DNA of 64,000 nucleotides from Methanocatella intestini. GTDB lineage: Archaea; Methanobacteriota; Methanobacteria; Methanobacteriales; Methanobacteriaceae. The stretch lies in the NCBI RefSeq assembly GCF_002252585.1, contig NZ_NQLD01000012.1. One strand, given 5' to 3'. Positions 17,425 through 25,526 of this stretch are shown piece by piece (the stretch's first letter is position 1; every line of letters starts with the position of its first letter). Both the position numbers and the translations under genes were made by a program. Under the pieces are notes generated by a model that was not told the origin of the DNA, did no database searches, and saw only the letters and a program-made list of their open reading frames with translations.

Positions 17425-18174
17425 ATGAGTAATCTAGATAATGCTAAACTTAAAGAGTTAATGAAAATTGAACTGGAATCTATGAGTAAAGAAGAATATG
17501 AAAGTTTTGTATATGAATTTAAAAATGCACAACTTTTACTTCCTGTTGAAATATATTCTAAAACTCAAAGTGATGAAATAAATGAACCTCTTAGCTTTAA
17601 ACCTGTTACAATTGAAGAAAATGGGTGCAAATGCATTCCATTATTTACCGACAATGTTGAACTGAAAAAAAACAATCCTCCAGTTTCTGTAATAGCTATT
17701 TTCATGAAAGATTTAAAGGATATGCTGGAAGATTCATCAGAAATTGATGAAATCATGATAAATCCGTCTAGTAAGGATACAGTTTGCATTGATTTGGATT
17801 CATTTTTTGACTTATTTGCCATAAAGAATAATTCTAATGATTGGATTTTTGAAAAGGCCCGACCTTTAAATCAGGAAGTTAAAGTTTATTATCGTGAATT
17901 TGAACCTTTAATGAAAAAACAGGCTATTGGCGGTGTTTATTCTTCTAAAAATCCATTTAAAGCCAGTGTAAATATGCATTTTGAAGATCATATTCCTTAT
18001 TTAAATGTTTTAATACTTCCAAAAGACACTAAAACTGTTTATTTGGGAGGTATGATGGATCCTGAAATGAGTTGCGATATTCTTCTAGCTCCTGAAACGG
18101 AATTTAAATTTATAAGTCAGGAAGACGAACATACAATGATTTGGAAGTGTGTTAATCAGAAATTTTATGATTGA
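17425..18174 (+). CDS. SseB-like protein
   Basis: A 249-residue soluble protein. Residues about 22-130 resemble the SseB N-terminal domain (FKNAQLLLPVEIY, then CKCIPLFTDNVEL, then EIDEIMINPSS, then IDLDSFFDLF). The C-terminal half is less clear but may be the SseB C-terminal domain. In bacteria these proteins bind partner enzymes and affect serine sensitivity; the biochemical role is not settled. It lies 28 bases after the prepilin-like gene and may share its transcript, though no functional link is evident. Confidence 0.65.
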   Translation: MSNLDNAKLKELMKIELESMSKEEYESFVYEFKNAQLLLPVEIYSKTQSDEINEPLSFKPVTIEENGCKCIPLFTDNVELKKNNPPVSVIAIFMKDLKDMLEDSSEIDEIMINPSSKDTVCIDLDSFFDLFAIKNNSNDWIFEKARPLNQEVKVYYREFEPLMKKQAIGGVYSSKNPFKASVNMHFEDHIPYLNVLILPKDTKTVYLGGMMDPEMSCDILLAPETEFKFISQEDEHTMIWKCVNQKFYD

Positions 18175-18290
18175 TTAATTCTTATTTATTCTTCTTTTTT
18201 TAATGGGATATAATCCATTATTCTATCCAAAACTTATTTAAATCACTTGTTATCTTAAATAGTAATATTTATTAATTGGCGCGTGAATTT

Positions 18291-19097
18291 ATGGATATTT
18301 TAATTGCTATTGTATATGTTATTTTATTCCTTATACTGATGGTATTTGTTTTTTCTATAGGAATGTTAAAGCCATTTATGCCTAAAAAAGAAATAGTCCT
18401 TGTTCTTGTTGTAGCTTTTCTTATAGGTGCTATTGGTGGGGCATTTTTCCTGGAACCTTTATATGAGGAGTTTCCATCGGTTGTAGGCGAACTTGAAAAG
18501 AATGTTCCAGGAAATGAAGAAACATTATATTTGGATTTGTCTTCTGCCACAGATGTAGGTGAATTGGAACAGAATTTATCTAAAATTGAGGGTTTTAAGT
18601 CATTTAATGAAACTGGAATAACCTTTTTCTTATGGAGTTTTAATGACCGGGAATTATCTTATTTTAATAGTGTAATAGGCAATATTGATTCTCATTATGC
18701 AAATTATACAGTTGAACCTTCTGGTAGAATTAATATTACTTTAGAACCGGGTTACACATCTAGTTCTGCATTGCAATCATTTTCTGATTGGTATAAATTG
18801 GTTTATGGTGATTCTATTGCTTATGCTCAAATACATGCTAAGTTAGTTGTATCATCTGCTTCTTTAGAGGAATTTGAAAATGCTTTATTGGAAAGAGGAA
18901 TTGTTGCAACTCATATTGAAGGACCAACACAGGATGTTATTAATCAGACTAATCAGTCTATGTTATCTGATAATGAATTTATAGCAGTTTCAGGGGTTGT
19001 TGGTGTAATTGTTTCTATTGTTGGAATTTACTTCGATGCAGTTGTTGTCAGTTATAGGAAATTCAAAAAGTTCCTTAATAAAAAGGTTAAAAGGTAG
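18291..19097 (+). CDS. Membrane-anchored protein of unknown function
   Basis: About 268 residues. Two hydrophobic segments lie at the N-terminus (IAIVYVILFLILMVFVFSI and VLVLVVAFLIGAIGGAFF) and one at the C-terminus (FIAVSGVVGVIVSIVGIYF) followed by a Lys-rich cytoplasmic tail. The middle about 170 residues probably face outside and carry N-glycosylation-type Asn motifs. No family recognised. An in-frame TTG at 18276 exists; the ATG at 18291 preceded by GTGA is more likely. The gene runs 6 bases before the Dph6-like gene, so the two are co-transcribed. Confidence 0.7.
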   Translation: MDILIAIVYVILFLILMVFVFSIGMLKPFMPKKEIVLVLVVAFLIGAIGGAFFLEPLYEEFPSVVGELEKNVPGNEETLYLDLSSATDVGELEQNLSKIEGFKSFNETGITFFLWSFNDRELSYFNSVIGNIDSHYANYTVEPSGRINITLEPGYTSSSALQSFSDWYKLVYGDSIAYAQIHAKLVVSSASLEEFENALLERGIVATHIEGPTQDVINQTNQSMLSDNEFIAVSGVVGVIVSIVGIYFDAVVVSYRKFKKFLNKKVKR

Positions 19098-19103
19098 TAT
19101 TTG

Positions 19104-19784
19104 ATGAAAGTAGCTGTTTTATTTTCTGGAGGCAAAGACAGTACTATGGCATTATATAATGCTTTAGAAACAGGGGAAGATGTTAAATATCTTCTTTCTA
19201 TGAAATCTGTTAATGATGAATCTTATATGTTTCATGTTCCGAATATTCATATAACTGATTTGCTTGCAGAAGCATTGGATATTCCAATTATTACTGCACA
19301 AACTCAGGGTATTAAAGAAGAGGAACTTGAAGATTTAAAAATGGCTTTTATAAAACTTAAAGATTTAGGTGTTGAAGCTATATATACCGGTGCACTTTAT
19401 TCAGTTTATCAAAAATCAAGAATTGAAAAATTAGGCTGTGAAGTTGGACTGGAAATTATATCTCCGTACTGGCATGTAGATGAACTTGAATACATGCGAA
19501 AGATTGTTTCTTTAGGTTTTGAAGTTATAATAAGTGGTGTTTTTGCTTATGGTTTAGATGAATCATGGCTAGGTAGAAAAATAGATGATAAAGCTATTGA
19601 TGAATTAGTTGAAATCAACAAAAAAGTTGGTATTAATTTAGCTTTTGAAGGTGGGGAAGCAGAAACACTAGCTATTGACGGTCCAATTTTTAAAAAAAGA
19701 ATTAATATTTTAAAAGATAAAAAAACATGGCATTTGGATAGTGGTTTGTATATTATTGAAGAAGCAGATTTAGAAGATAAATGA
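19104..19784 (+). CDS. Diphthine-ammonia ligase family (Dph6-like) PP-loop ATPase
   Basis: A 227-residue (from ATG) PP-loop protein starting MKVAVLFSGGKDSTMALYN, with the adenylating loop SGGKDS at 8-13 and the family tail FEGGEAETLAIDGPIFKK. Dph6 performs the last amidation step making diphthamide on elongation factor 2. Archaea carry this short form without the C-terminal domains of the eukaryotic enzyme. A TTG three bases upstream is an alternative start. Confidence in the family is high; the exact reaction in this organism is inferred. Confidence 0.85.
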   Translation: MKVAVLFSGGKDSTMALYNALETGEDVKYLLSMKSVNDESYMFHVPNIHITDLLAEALDIPIITAQTQGIKEEELEDLKMAFIKLKDLGVEAIYTGALYSVYQKSRIEKLGCEVGLEIISPYWHVDELEYMRKIVSLGFEVIISGVFAYGLDESWLGRKIDDKAIDELVEINKKVGINLAFEGGEAETLAIDGPIFKKRINILKDKKTWHLDSGLYIIEEADLEDK

Positions 19785-19786
19785 AT

Positions 19787-20329
19787 TTAAAGTGTGGTGT
19801 TTTCTTTTAAAAATTCATTTATTTCTTTTTCATAGCTTTCAAGATCTTTTTCATTAATAATGATTTTATCAGATAATGAGATTACAGTTCCAATACCGAA
19901 ATCCAATTCCATCTGGTCTCTTTTTAGGAAGTCTTCATAATTTTTAGAGTCATCTTCTCTGTTTCTTTCCTGCAATCTTTTAAAACGTATTGCAGGATTT
20001 GCAAAAATAGAAAGAATTATAAAATTGTCAAAGTTTTCTTTAAACATATTTACTTCAAAAGGGCTTCTGATTCCTTCTACAATAATTGTTGTAGCTAATT
20101 TGTCTTCAATCATTTGTTTGATTTTTTCAATAGTCAGCTGTGCTACAATATATTTTCCATGCTCTTTTCTAAGGTTGGTTGCAGTTTCCTTTGAGCTTTC
20201 TCCTCTTTTTTTAGCTTCTTCACGTATTATGTCTCCCATACTTACAACTACTGCTCCTTTTTTAGTTGCAATTTCAGACACTAAACTTTTTCCAGATCCA
20301 GGCAATCCTGATATTCCCATTATTTCCAT
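19787..20329 (-). CDS. UPF0200 family nucleotide kinase-like P-loop protein
   Basis: A 180-residue P-loop protein: GISGLPGSGKS at 5-15, then VVSMGDIIREEAKKRG and TATNLRKEHGKYIVA, followed by VEGIRSPFEV and RFKRLQERNREDD, an arrangement close to dephospho-CoA or adenylate kinases (UPF0200). The Arg-rich lid suggests phosphoryl transfer. It lies 16 bases after the phosphopantothenate synthetase gene on the same strand, a tempting link to coenzyme A synthesis, where the archaeal dephospho-CoA kinase differs from the bacterial one; that link is only a hint. Confidence 0.75.
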   Translation of the reverse strand: MEIMGISGLPGSGKSLVSEIATKKGAVVVSMGDIIREEAKKRGESSKETATNLRKEHGKYIVAQLTIEKIKQMIEDKLATTIIVEGIRSPFEVNMFKENFDNFIILSIFANPAIRFKRLQERNREDDSKNYEDFLKRDQMELDFGIGTVISLSDKIIINEKDLESYEKEINEFLKENTTL

Positions 20330-20344
20330 TTTATATTCCTCGTT

Positions 20345-21079
20345 TTAATTATTTTTAAATAGTTTTAGTGATTCTTTAAGGTTTTCCTTGTTGTCAAAGT
20401 CATTTACCATGTTTATTAAAAGCTGTTTGTCCTGAGTTTTCAAGTCTTTAGCAATTTCTGTCATAAAGGGAAATGCACGTACAACATTGTCTACAATTGA
20501 AATGTTTGAAGTTTGTGAAGTTCTAGATAAAGGATTTAAATCGATAGTGATTGTTTTTTTACCTGTTTTACTTAGAATTTCTGCTCTGTCTCCATCCTCT
20601 AAAGGTACAAGAACAGTGTCTGCTGAATAGATACCTGTTTTGCTGGCTGAAGCTCTTTCATTTTTAATGCTTTTCAGGTATTTGATGTCGTCATCTTTTG
20701 TTCCAAGTATTTGGCTGTATCCATGTTTCTTGTAGAGCTCAGTTATTTTTTCTACTCTTTCATCAGTTCTGTAAAACAAGTTGATTTCTATTTTGGCATT
20801 TACGGTTTTTGCAAATTGAATTACTTCATCAATAGCTAAAGCAGTTGTATTTCCATTTACGGATATGACGGGATTTTCAGATAATAATATGGTAGCTACT
20901 GCTGCATACATTGCTCTTTTAGCGGGGAATGTGGTTTTTTCACCAAGAAGATAGTCAAATGCTTCTCCTCTCCCATGTGCAATCATTGCAGAATCTGCTA
21001 AATATCCTTCCTTTTGGGCTTTAACTATTTTGTCTCTTAAAACTAATGATTCATAACGTGGATGTGATTTAGGTATCAT
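20345..21079 (-). CDS. 4-phosphopantoate-beta-alanine ligase (phosphopantothenate synthetase)
   Basis: Archaeal route to coenzyme A: joins 4-phosphopantoate and beta-alanine with ATP. The 244-residue protein matches this family (formerly DUF137): IPKSHPRYESL at the N-terminus, GRGEAFDYLLGE, NPVISVNGNTTAL, and the C-terminal TIDLNPLSRTSQ and IVDNVVRAFPF. The start is ATG 21079, with GAGG 7 bases upstream; a TTG at 21085 would put the ribosome site too close. It is followed by the UPF0200 gene and preceded by a small membrane protein. Confidence 0.9.
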   Translation of the reverse strand: MIPKSHPRYESLVLRDKIVKAQKEGYLADSAMIAHGRGEAFDYLLGEKTTFPAKRAMYAAVATILLSENPVISVNGNTTALAIDEVIQFAKTVNAKIEINLFYRTDERVEKITELYKKHGYSQILGTKDDDIKYLKSIKNERASASKTGIYSADTVLVPLEDGDRAEILSKTGKKTITIDLNPLSRTSQTSNISIVDNVVRAFPFMTEIAKDLKTQDKQLLINMVNDFDNKENLKESLKLFKNN

Positions 21080-21091
21080 ATTCAAACCTCT

Positions 21092-21475
21092 TTATTTTAA
21101 ATCTATTTCCATTTGTGCTAGATAACCTAGTAATGTAGTTGTAATGAGAGTTAATATAATCATAGAAATTACATGAATTGGATAATCGTCAATCAGGATA
21201 TTTGTTTTATTGCGAAGTATAAAAAATACAAAATCACAAATAACATCCATTAAAATAAAGATTATTCCAATTTTAAATCCTTCAATAACTTCATTTTCAT
21301 TTATGTCTCTAATGTAGAGGATTCCAAAAAAACCGGTTACTACGATAATAGCTATTGGAGCAACAATATTGATGTATGGAATGTTGTCACTTATCAAGGG
21401 GCTAAATATTGCTGTAATTAGATATACAAAAAACCATATTAAAATTCCGTAGATTATACCTAATTTTAGCTTCAT
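21092..21475 (-). CDS. Small four-helix membrane protein, unknown
   Basis: A 127-residue protein with four hydrophobic segments (near 5-22, 33-52, 67-88 and 98-120) and short charged loops (RDINENEVIEG; RNKTNILIDD). No enzymatic motif or family is recognised. It starts the minus-strand unit that continues into the phosphopantothenate synthetase gene 12 bases later. The region upstream of its start contains two strong hairpins, which may affect its transcription. Confidence 0.6.
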   Translation of the reverse strand: MKLKLGIIYGILIWFFVYLITAIFSPLISDNIPYINIVAPIAIIVVTGFFGILYIRDINENEVIEGFKIGIIFILMDVICDFVFFILRNKTNILIDDYPIHVISMIILTLITTTLLGYLAQMEIDLK

Positions 21476-21578
21476 TATTGCAACCTTAATATTTTATATA
21501 TTAACTAATTTTAATATTAGTTTTAAAATATTATTATAGTTTTCTAAAGAATTTTTTTTAAAAATAGTATTTTTTGGG

Positions 21579-21618
21579 ATTATAAGGCAAGTATTTGAGA
21601 GTTTCCTTGCCTTATAAT
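21579..21618. repeat. Perfect 13-bp inverted repeat, hairpin 1
   Basis: ATTATAAGGCAAG (21579-21591) pairs fully with CTTGCCTTATAAT (21606-21618) around a 14-base loop. It is far stronger than chance for this base composition and is not followed by a long T run on either strand, so it is not a plain terminator. Confidence 0.85.
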
Positions 21619-21683
21619 GTGTTTGTTTTTACAAGTTTTTTAGAGAAATGAATTTTAAAATTGGCTGTTTTTTTATCTATCTC

Positions 21684-21718
21684 TGACTACTAATAATTGC
21701 TGAAGTTATTAGTAGTCA
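21684..21718. repeat. Perfect 13-bp inverted repeat, hairpin 2
   Basis: TGACTACTAATAA (21684-21696) pairs fully with TTATTAGTAGTCA (21706-21718) around a 9-base loop. It lies 65 bases after hairpin 1 with no sequence similarity to it. Possible roles are operator, RNA element or the remains of a mobile element. Confidence 0.85.
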
Positions 21719-21822
21719 ATTTACTATTGTATCAATCTACTATATAAACTTATTTGTATTTTATTAAAATTCAATTATACTTTAATTAATAATATATACA
21801 ATAAATGACTAAATTAATGTAA

Positions 21823-22878
21823 ATGACACAAAGAGAAGAACACGAAAGGTATTTGTTGGAAGCAATATTGTCAAATTCAATATCTTCAGATAACCCTTCT
21901 GAAAAAGCTAAAGAAAAAGCTAGGAAAACTTCACCATCTTATTTTAAAGCATTGGAAGAAAATTTGCTAGTCAAATATGAAAATAAAAAGCTGTCAGATA
22001 TTAACGGAAGTAAAATAATAGATACTGATGCTGGTGAAACATTATGTATAACTGAAAGTGAAAAAATAAACTTCAAATTAGCTGAAAATAATTTTAAACA
22101 ACAGATGAACCACAATCTTAAATTACTTCCAAGAATAGGTGTTAAAACAGAACAAAACCTAAAAAATGCGGGATATGACACTATTGAATCTCTTGCTAAT
22201 CATGACAGATACGGATCATATGCAGACAGATTCATAGCCAATATTGAAGAGATGTCATTTAAGGATGTTTTGGGATTACTGAATAAAAACAAGTACGGTA
22301 AAAAGTGCAGAGATAATTTAATTAAATGTGCAAGTATTCCTGATGCTGAAAACTTTAAATTTATGGATATTGAAACATTAGGTTTATCAAATGTTCCGGT
22401 TATTCTGATTGGTGTAGCTGAAATTAAAAACAATAAAATAACTTCTTCACAATATTTCTTAAGAGATATTTATGAGGAACCTGCAGTTTTAGAGGCTTAT
22501 TTATCTCATTTAGATGAAGATTCAGTTCATGTAACCTTTAACGGATCAATGTTCGATGTTCCCTTTATTAAAAACAGATGCAGCTATTACAGAATGAATC
22601 CCCATTTGGATTTGCCACATCTTGATTTGCTGTATTTTGCAAGAAATCTGTGGAAAGACAGTCTGCCGAACTGCCAGCTTCAGACAATTGAAAAGGAAAT
22701 CTTTGGAATTGAAAGAAAAGATGATGTTCCAGGCCAATACATTCCGGGTTATTATCAAACATACTTGACTGAAAGGAATATAGGGCCGATAGTTCCGATT
22801 ATAGAACACAACAGACAGGATATTGTTTCTCTGGCTGGCTTTTTGATGAAAATGTATGATATAGTAAATGAAAGCTGA
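21823..22878 (+). CDS. RNase H-like 3'-5' exonuclease, YprB/MrfB-like, with helix-hairpin-helix
   Basis: A 351-residue nuclease. A helix-hairpin-helix (LLPRIGVKTEQNLKNAG) lies near 104-122. The DEDD-type exonuclease fold follows: FMDIETLG near 180 (Asp/Glu), VTFNGSMFDVPFI near 236-248, LDLLYFARNLW near 263, and the last acidic site NRQDIVSLAGF near 329. This matches the RNase_H_2 family of Bacillus YprB (MrfB), which acts with the helicase YprA (MrfA) on damaged DNA. MrfB carries a TPR tail, absent here. An MrfA-like gene lies at 53647. The gene stands alone 76 bases before the HEAT-repeat gene. Confidence 0.78.
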   Translation: MTQREEHERYLLEAILSNSISSDNPSEKAKEKARKTSPSYFKALEENLLVKYENKKLSDINGSKIIDTDAGETLCITESEKINFKLAENNFKQQMNHNLKLLPRIGVKTEQNLKNAGYDTIESLANHDRYGSYADRFIANIEEMSFKDVLGLLNKNKYGKKCRDNLIKCASIPDAENFKFMDIETLGLSNVPVILIGVAEIKNNKITSSQYFLRDIYEEPAVLEAYLSHLDEDSVHVTFNGSMFDVPFIKNRCSYYRMNPHLDLPHLDLLYFARNLWKDSLPNCQLQTIEKEIFGIERKDDVPGQYIPGYYQTYLTERNIGPIVPIIEHNRQDIVSLAGFLMKMYDIVNES

Positions 22879-22953
22879 TGATTTTATAGATATGTTATAT
22901 AAAATAAACTATTTTTATTATAAAATATAATAAGTATCAAATGAGGAATTACA

Positions 22954-24477
22954 ATGGGATTTTTTGATAGATTTAAAAAGAACAAAAACGCAAATAAAAA
23001 AGTAAAAAGGGTTGAAAGAAAAAGAAAAGCAATTGATAAACAGCCGGACATTGAAGAATCCCAGTTAGCTTTAAGAGAAATAGCTGTTAACAGTAAAAAT
23101 AGACATGAAAGGGCACAGGCTACAGATTCAATTACAAATCAGTATGTAGCATTGGATATAGCCAAACATGTAACTGACAGAGCTATAAGATTAATAGCTG
23201 CAAATAAAATTCAGGATGAGGATCTTTTGTGGGATGCAGCTGAAAATGCTGAATTTTATGATGTCAGAAGCTTTGCTTATGAAAGATTAGGTGAAAACAA
23301 CAAGTCAATAGCTGAGATTGTCATTAATCAAAAAAAGAATAGGCATGTAACTGAAATCTTTGAAAAAATCGAAGATGAGGAAACCTTAAAGGATATTGCT
23401 ATTAATGCTATTGACAGGAAATTCAGAAAATTATCTTTGGAAAAAATTGACAGTCAGGAAATACTGGAAAGCATTGCATTTGAAGCTAAAGATAAGGAAA
23501 TCAGAAAAATGGCAGTTAATAAAGGCAATTTTTATAATGAAGAAGTGCTTCAGAAGGTAGCTGTTGAAGATAAGGATGACGGTGTAAGAATAGCTGCTAT
23601 AAATAAAATTAACGATGAAAACAAATTAGTTGAAATAGCTAAAAATGAAGAAAATACAAAAGTGAGAAATGTTCTTTTAAGTAAAATTGTAAATCCCAAA
23701 TTATTGGAAGATATTGCACTTAACTCCCAAACTGCTGATATTCGTTTGGATTTGGTAAAAAGGTTAAATAATGAAGCTTTGCTTGAAAAAATAGCTTTGG
23801 AAGATAAGGATAGTATTGTTAGAACAGAAGCTATTAAAAAACTTGATAATGAAGAGATTTTAACTGAAATAGCTAAAAGTGAAACAGACCGCTTAGCCCG
23901 CCAGAGTGCCGTTAAAAAACTTACTTCTCAGGAAACACTGGTCAATATAGCTCTTGAAGATGTAGATTCATTTGTAAGAGCACATGCTATTAACAATCCT
24001 AATCTGACTGATGAGAAGTTGTTTGTTGAAATAGCTGTTAACACTCCTTTTAAAGAGACTGCTGATGAAGCTATTGAACATATCAGCAAAGAATCTTCAT
24101 TTATTCAGATTTTACATAATGCAAAATTAGAGGAAGTTAGAAAAGAGACTTTATCTCATATTGATGATATTAAAGTCCTGATTGAAATAATTAAGGAAAA
24201 TGAAGATACCGAATTTTCTCTAAAAGCTTTAAATAAAATCGATGATGAGGATATTTTACTTAAAGTTTATGGAGCCAATATTGCAGAGGAATTGTCTGTA
24301 AGAGCTGTTTCTAAAGTTAAAACACAAAAGCCTTTAATCGAATTAATTAAAAATGAGCCTTCCTGGAGAATTCGTGAAGCTGCTGTTAAAAATATTTCAA
24401 ATAAGAAAGTTTTAAAGGAAGTTGCAGCAGGTGATGAAAGCGAATATGTAAGAAGCGTTGCAAAAAACAGAATTTAA
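22954..24477 (+). CDS. HEAT-like repeat protein
   Basis: A 507-residue protein of tandem helical repeats of about 19-21 residues, each with a core like LxxIAxxxxDxxVRxxAxxKI (for example EILTEIAKSETDRLARQSA). The N-terminus is a short basic segment (RFKKNKNANKKVKRVERKR) that could bind nucleic acid or ribosomes. Such repeats are protein-interaction scaffolds; no catalytic site is seen. Repetition leads to risk of copy-number change. The gene is especially rich in the codon pair ATA-GCT for Ile-Ala. Function unknown. Confidence 0.75.
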   Translation: MGFFDRFKKNKNANKKVKRVERKRKAIDKQPDIEESQLALREIAVNSKNRHERAQATDSITNQYVALDIAKHVTDRAIRLIAANKIQDEDLLWDAAENAEFYDVRSFAYERLGENNKSIAEIVINQKKNRHVTEIFEKIEDEETLKDIAINAIDRKFRKLSLEKIDSQEILESIAFEAKDKEIRKMAVNKGNFYNEEVLQKVAVEDKDDGVRIAAINKINDENKLVEIAKNEENTKVRNVLLSKIVNPKLLEDIALNSQTADIRLDLVKRLNNEALLEKIALEDKDSIVRTEAIKKLDNEEILTEIAKSETDRLARQSAVKKLTSQETLVNIALEDVDSFVRAHAINNPNLTDEKLFVEIAVNTPFKETADEAIEHISKESSFIQILHNAKLEEVRKETLSHIDDIKVLIEIIKENEDTEFSLKALNKIDDEDILLKVYGANIAEELSVRAVSKVKTQKPLIELIKNEPSWRIREAAVKNISNKKVLKEVAAGDESEYVRSVAKNRI

Positions 24478-24502
24478 AAAAGAAAATAGCTAAACTATTT
24501 TC

Positions 24503-25279
24503 TTATAAATAAAATTCACTTTCTTTTCTTTTGCTGAAATTAGCTAGGAATTTTTCTTTCATTCCTTCAAATAAGTCTCCGGTAAAGTATCTTGCATCTT
24601 CAGGACATGCATATATACAGGCAGTACATGCACTGCAAAGATCAGTATCTGTTTCTGCAGGATCCATATCTGGAATAGCTTCTTCAGGACAGGATGAAAC
24701 GCACTCGTAGCAGTAAACACATAATGATTCATCACATATTGGAGCTAATGGAACTTTTTTATATTCGCAGTATGGTTTATTGCCTGGAACTTCAATGTCT
24801 TCAAATTCTTCAGAATCTAATTTTTCTTTGCATTTTTCTACAAATTCATTAAGTTTTTCCAAATCTTTGCTGTCTGGTCTTCCTGTTGCAACATCTGTTA
24901 CTATTGAGTGCTGACTGACTGTTGCACCGGTTCCTGCAATGTTAAATCCATTTTCTTTTAATATGTCGTTTAACTCAAGTAGTGCATCTCCGATATTTAC
25001 GTTTCCGTAGTTTACAATAGCTATTGCAGGAATATTTTCTCCTTTGAAGTTCATTAATTTTTTACTGGCTGTTTTTGGAAGTCTTCCAGCAAAAATAGGC
25101 ATTCCTACAATTACTAATGTGTTATCATCAAATTCTTTAGGAGTATTTCCACTGGCTGCATTTAATAAATCATATTCTTCCTGTGTACCTTCGAATTTAT
25201 TGGCTATTTCATCTACTATTTTCCTTGTTGTACTTGATGGGCTAAAATAGATTTTAGCAATTTTTGTAAATGTTTTCAT
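24503..25279 (-). CDS. EFR1-type flavodoxin/ferredoxin fusion protein
   Basis: A 258-residue two-domain electron carrier. Residues 1-150 form a flavodoxin-like domain (IYFSPSSTTRKIV at the phosphate loop; VGMPIFAGRLP). Two 4Fe-4S motifs follow: CVYCYECVSSCP near 187 and CSACTACIYACP near 217. The EFR1 family is common in anaerobes and probably moves low-potential electrons. It is divergently arranged with the FrhB-like gene at 25527, a hint that the two may exchange electrons; that is inference. Confidence 0.85.
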   Translation of the reverse strand: MKTFTKIAKIYFSPSSTTRKIVDEIANKFEGTQEEYDLLNAASGNTPKEFDDNTLVIVGMPIFAGRLPKTASKKLMNFKGENIPAIAIVNYGNVNIGDALLELNDILKENGFNIAGTGATVSQHSIVTDVATGRPDSKDLEKLNEFVEKCKEKLDSEEFEDIEVPGNKPYCEYKKVPLAPICDESLCVYCYECVSSCPEEAIPDMDPAETDTDLCSACTACIYACPEDARYFTGDLFEGMKEKFLANFSKRKESEFYL

Positions 25280-25454
25280 ACTCTCACCTTTGTTTTATTA
25301 ATAATAATTATGTATTATTTAAATGTGTTGTTTAAATATTATTTAATATTTTATACTATAATTGTATTTTTGTATAGTTTTATTTGGTATAAATTAGATT
25401 ATCTAAACAAATTTTTGTTTTAATTTGCTTTTAAAGTGTTTTGTTTAGTTTGAT

Positions 25455-25470
25455 AAAAAACTTTAAATGA
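25455..25470 (+). promoter_or_regulatory. Archaeal promoter (BRE/TATA) before the FrhB-like gene
   Basis: AAAAAACTTTAAATGA has the purine-rich BRE followed by a TTTAAA-type TATA box, and sits 57 bases before the chosen ATG, which allows a short leader with the AGAGGTG ribosome site. Confidence 0.5.
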
Positions 25471-25526
25471 TATTACGACACATATATTATATTAATATGA
25501 TTATGTTAGCATAAGAGGTGAAAAAT

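Larger units (their letters stand above)
21476..21822. other. Divergent intergenic region holding two perfect hairpins
   Basis: This 347-bp AT-rich region separates a minus-strand membrane gene from the plus-strand exonuclease gene. It contains two unrelated perfect 13-bp inverted repeats, listed separately. No open reading frame of note was seen. Promoter-like TATATA runs lie near 21740 and 21790 ahead of the plus-strand gene. Confidence 0.5.
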
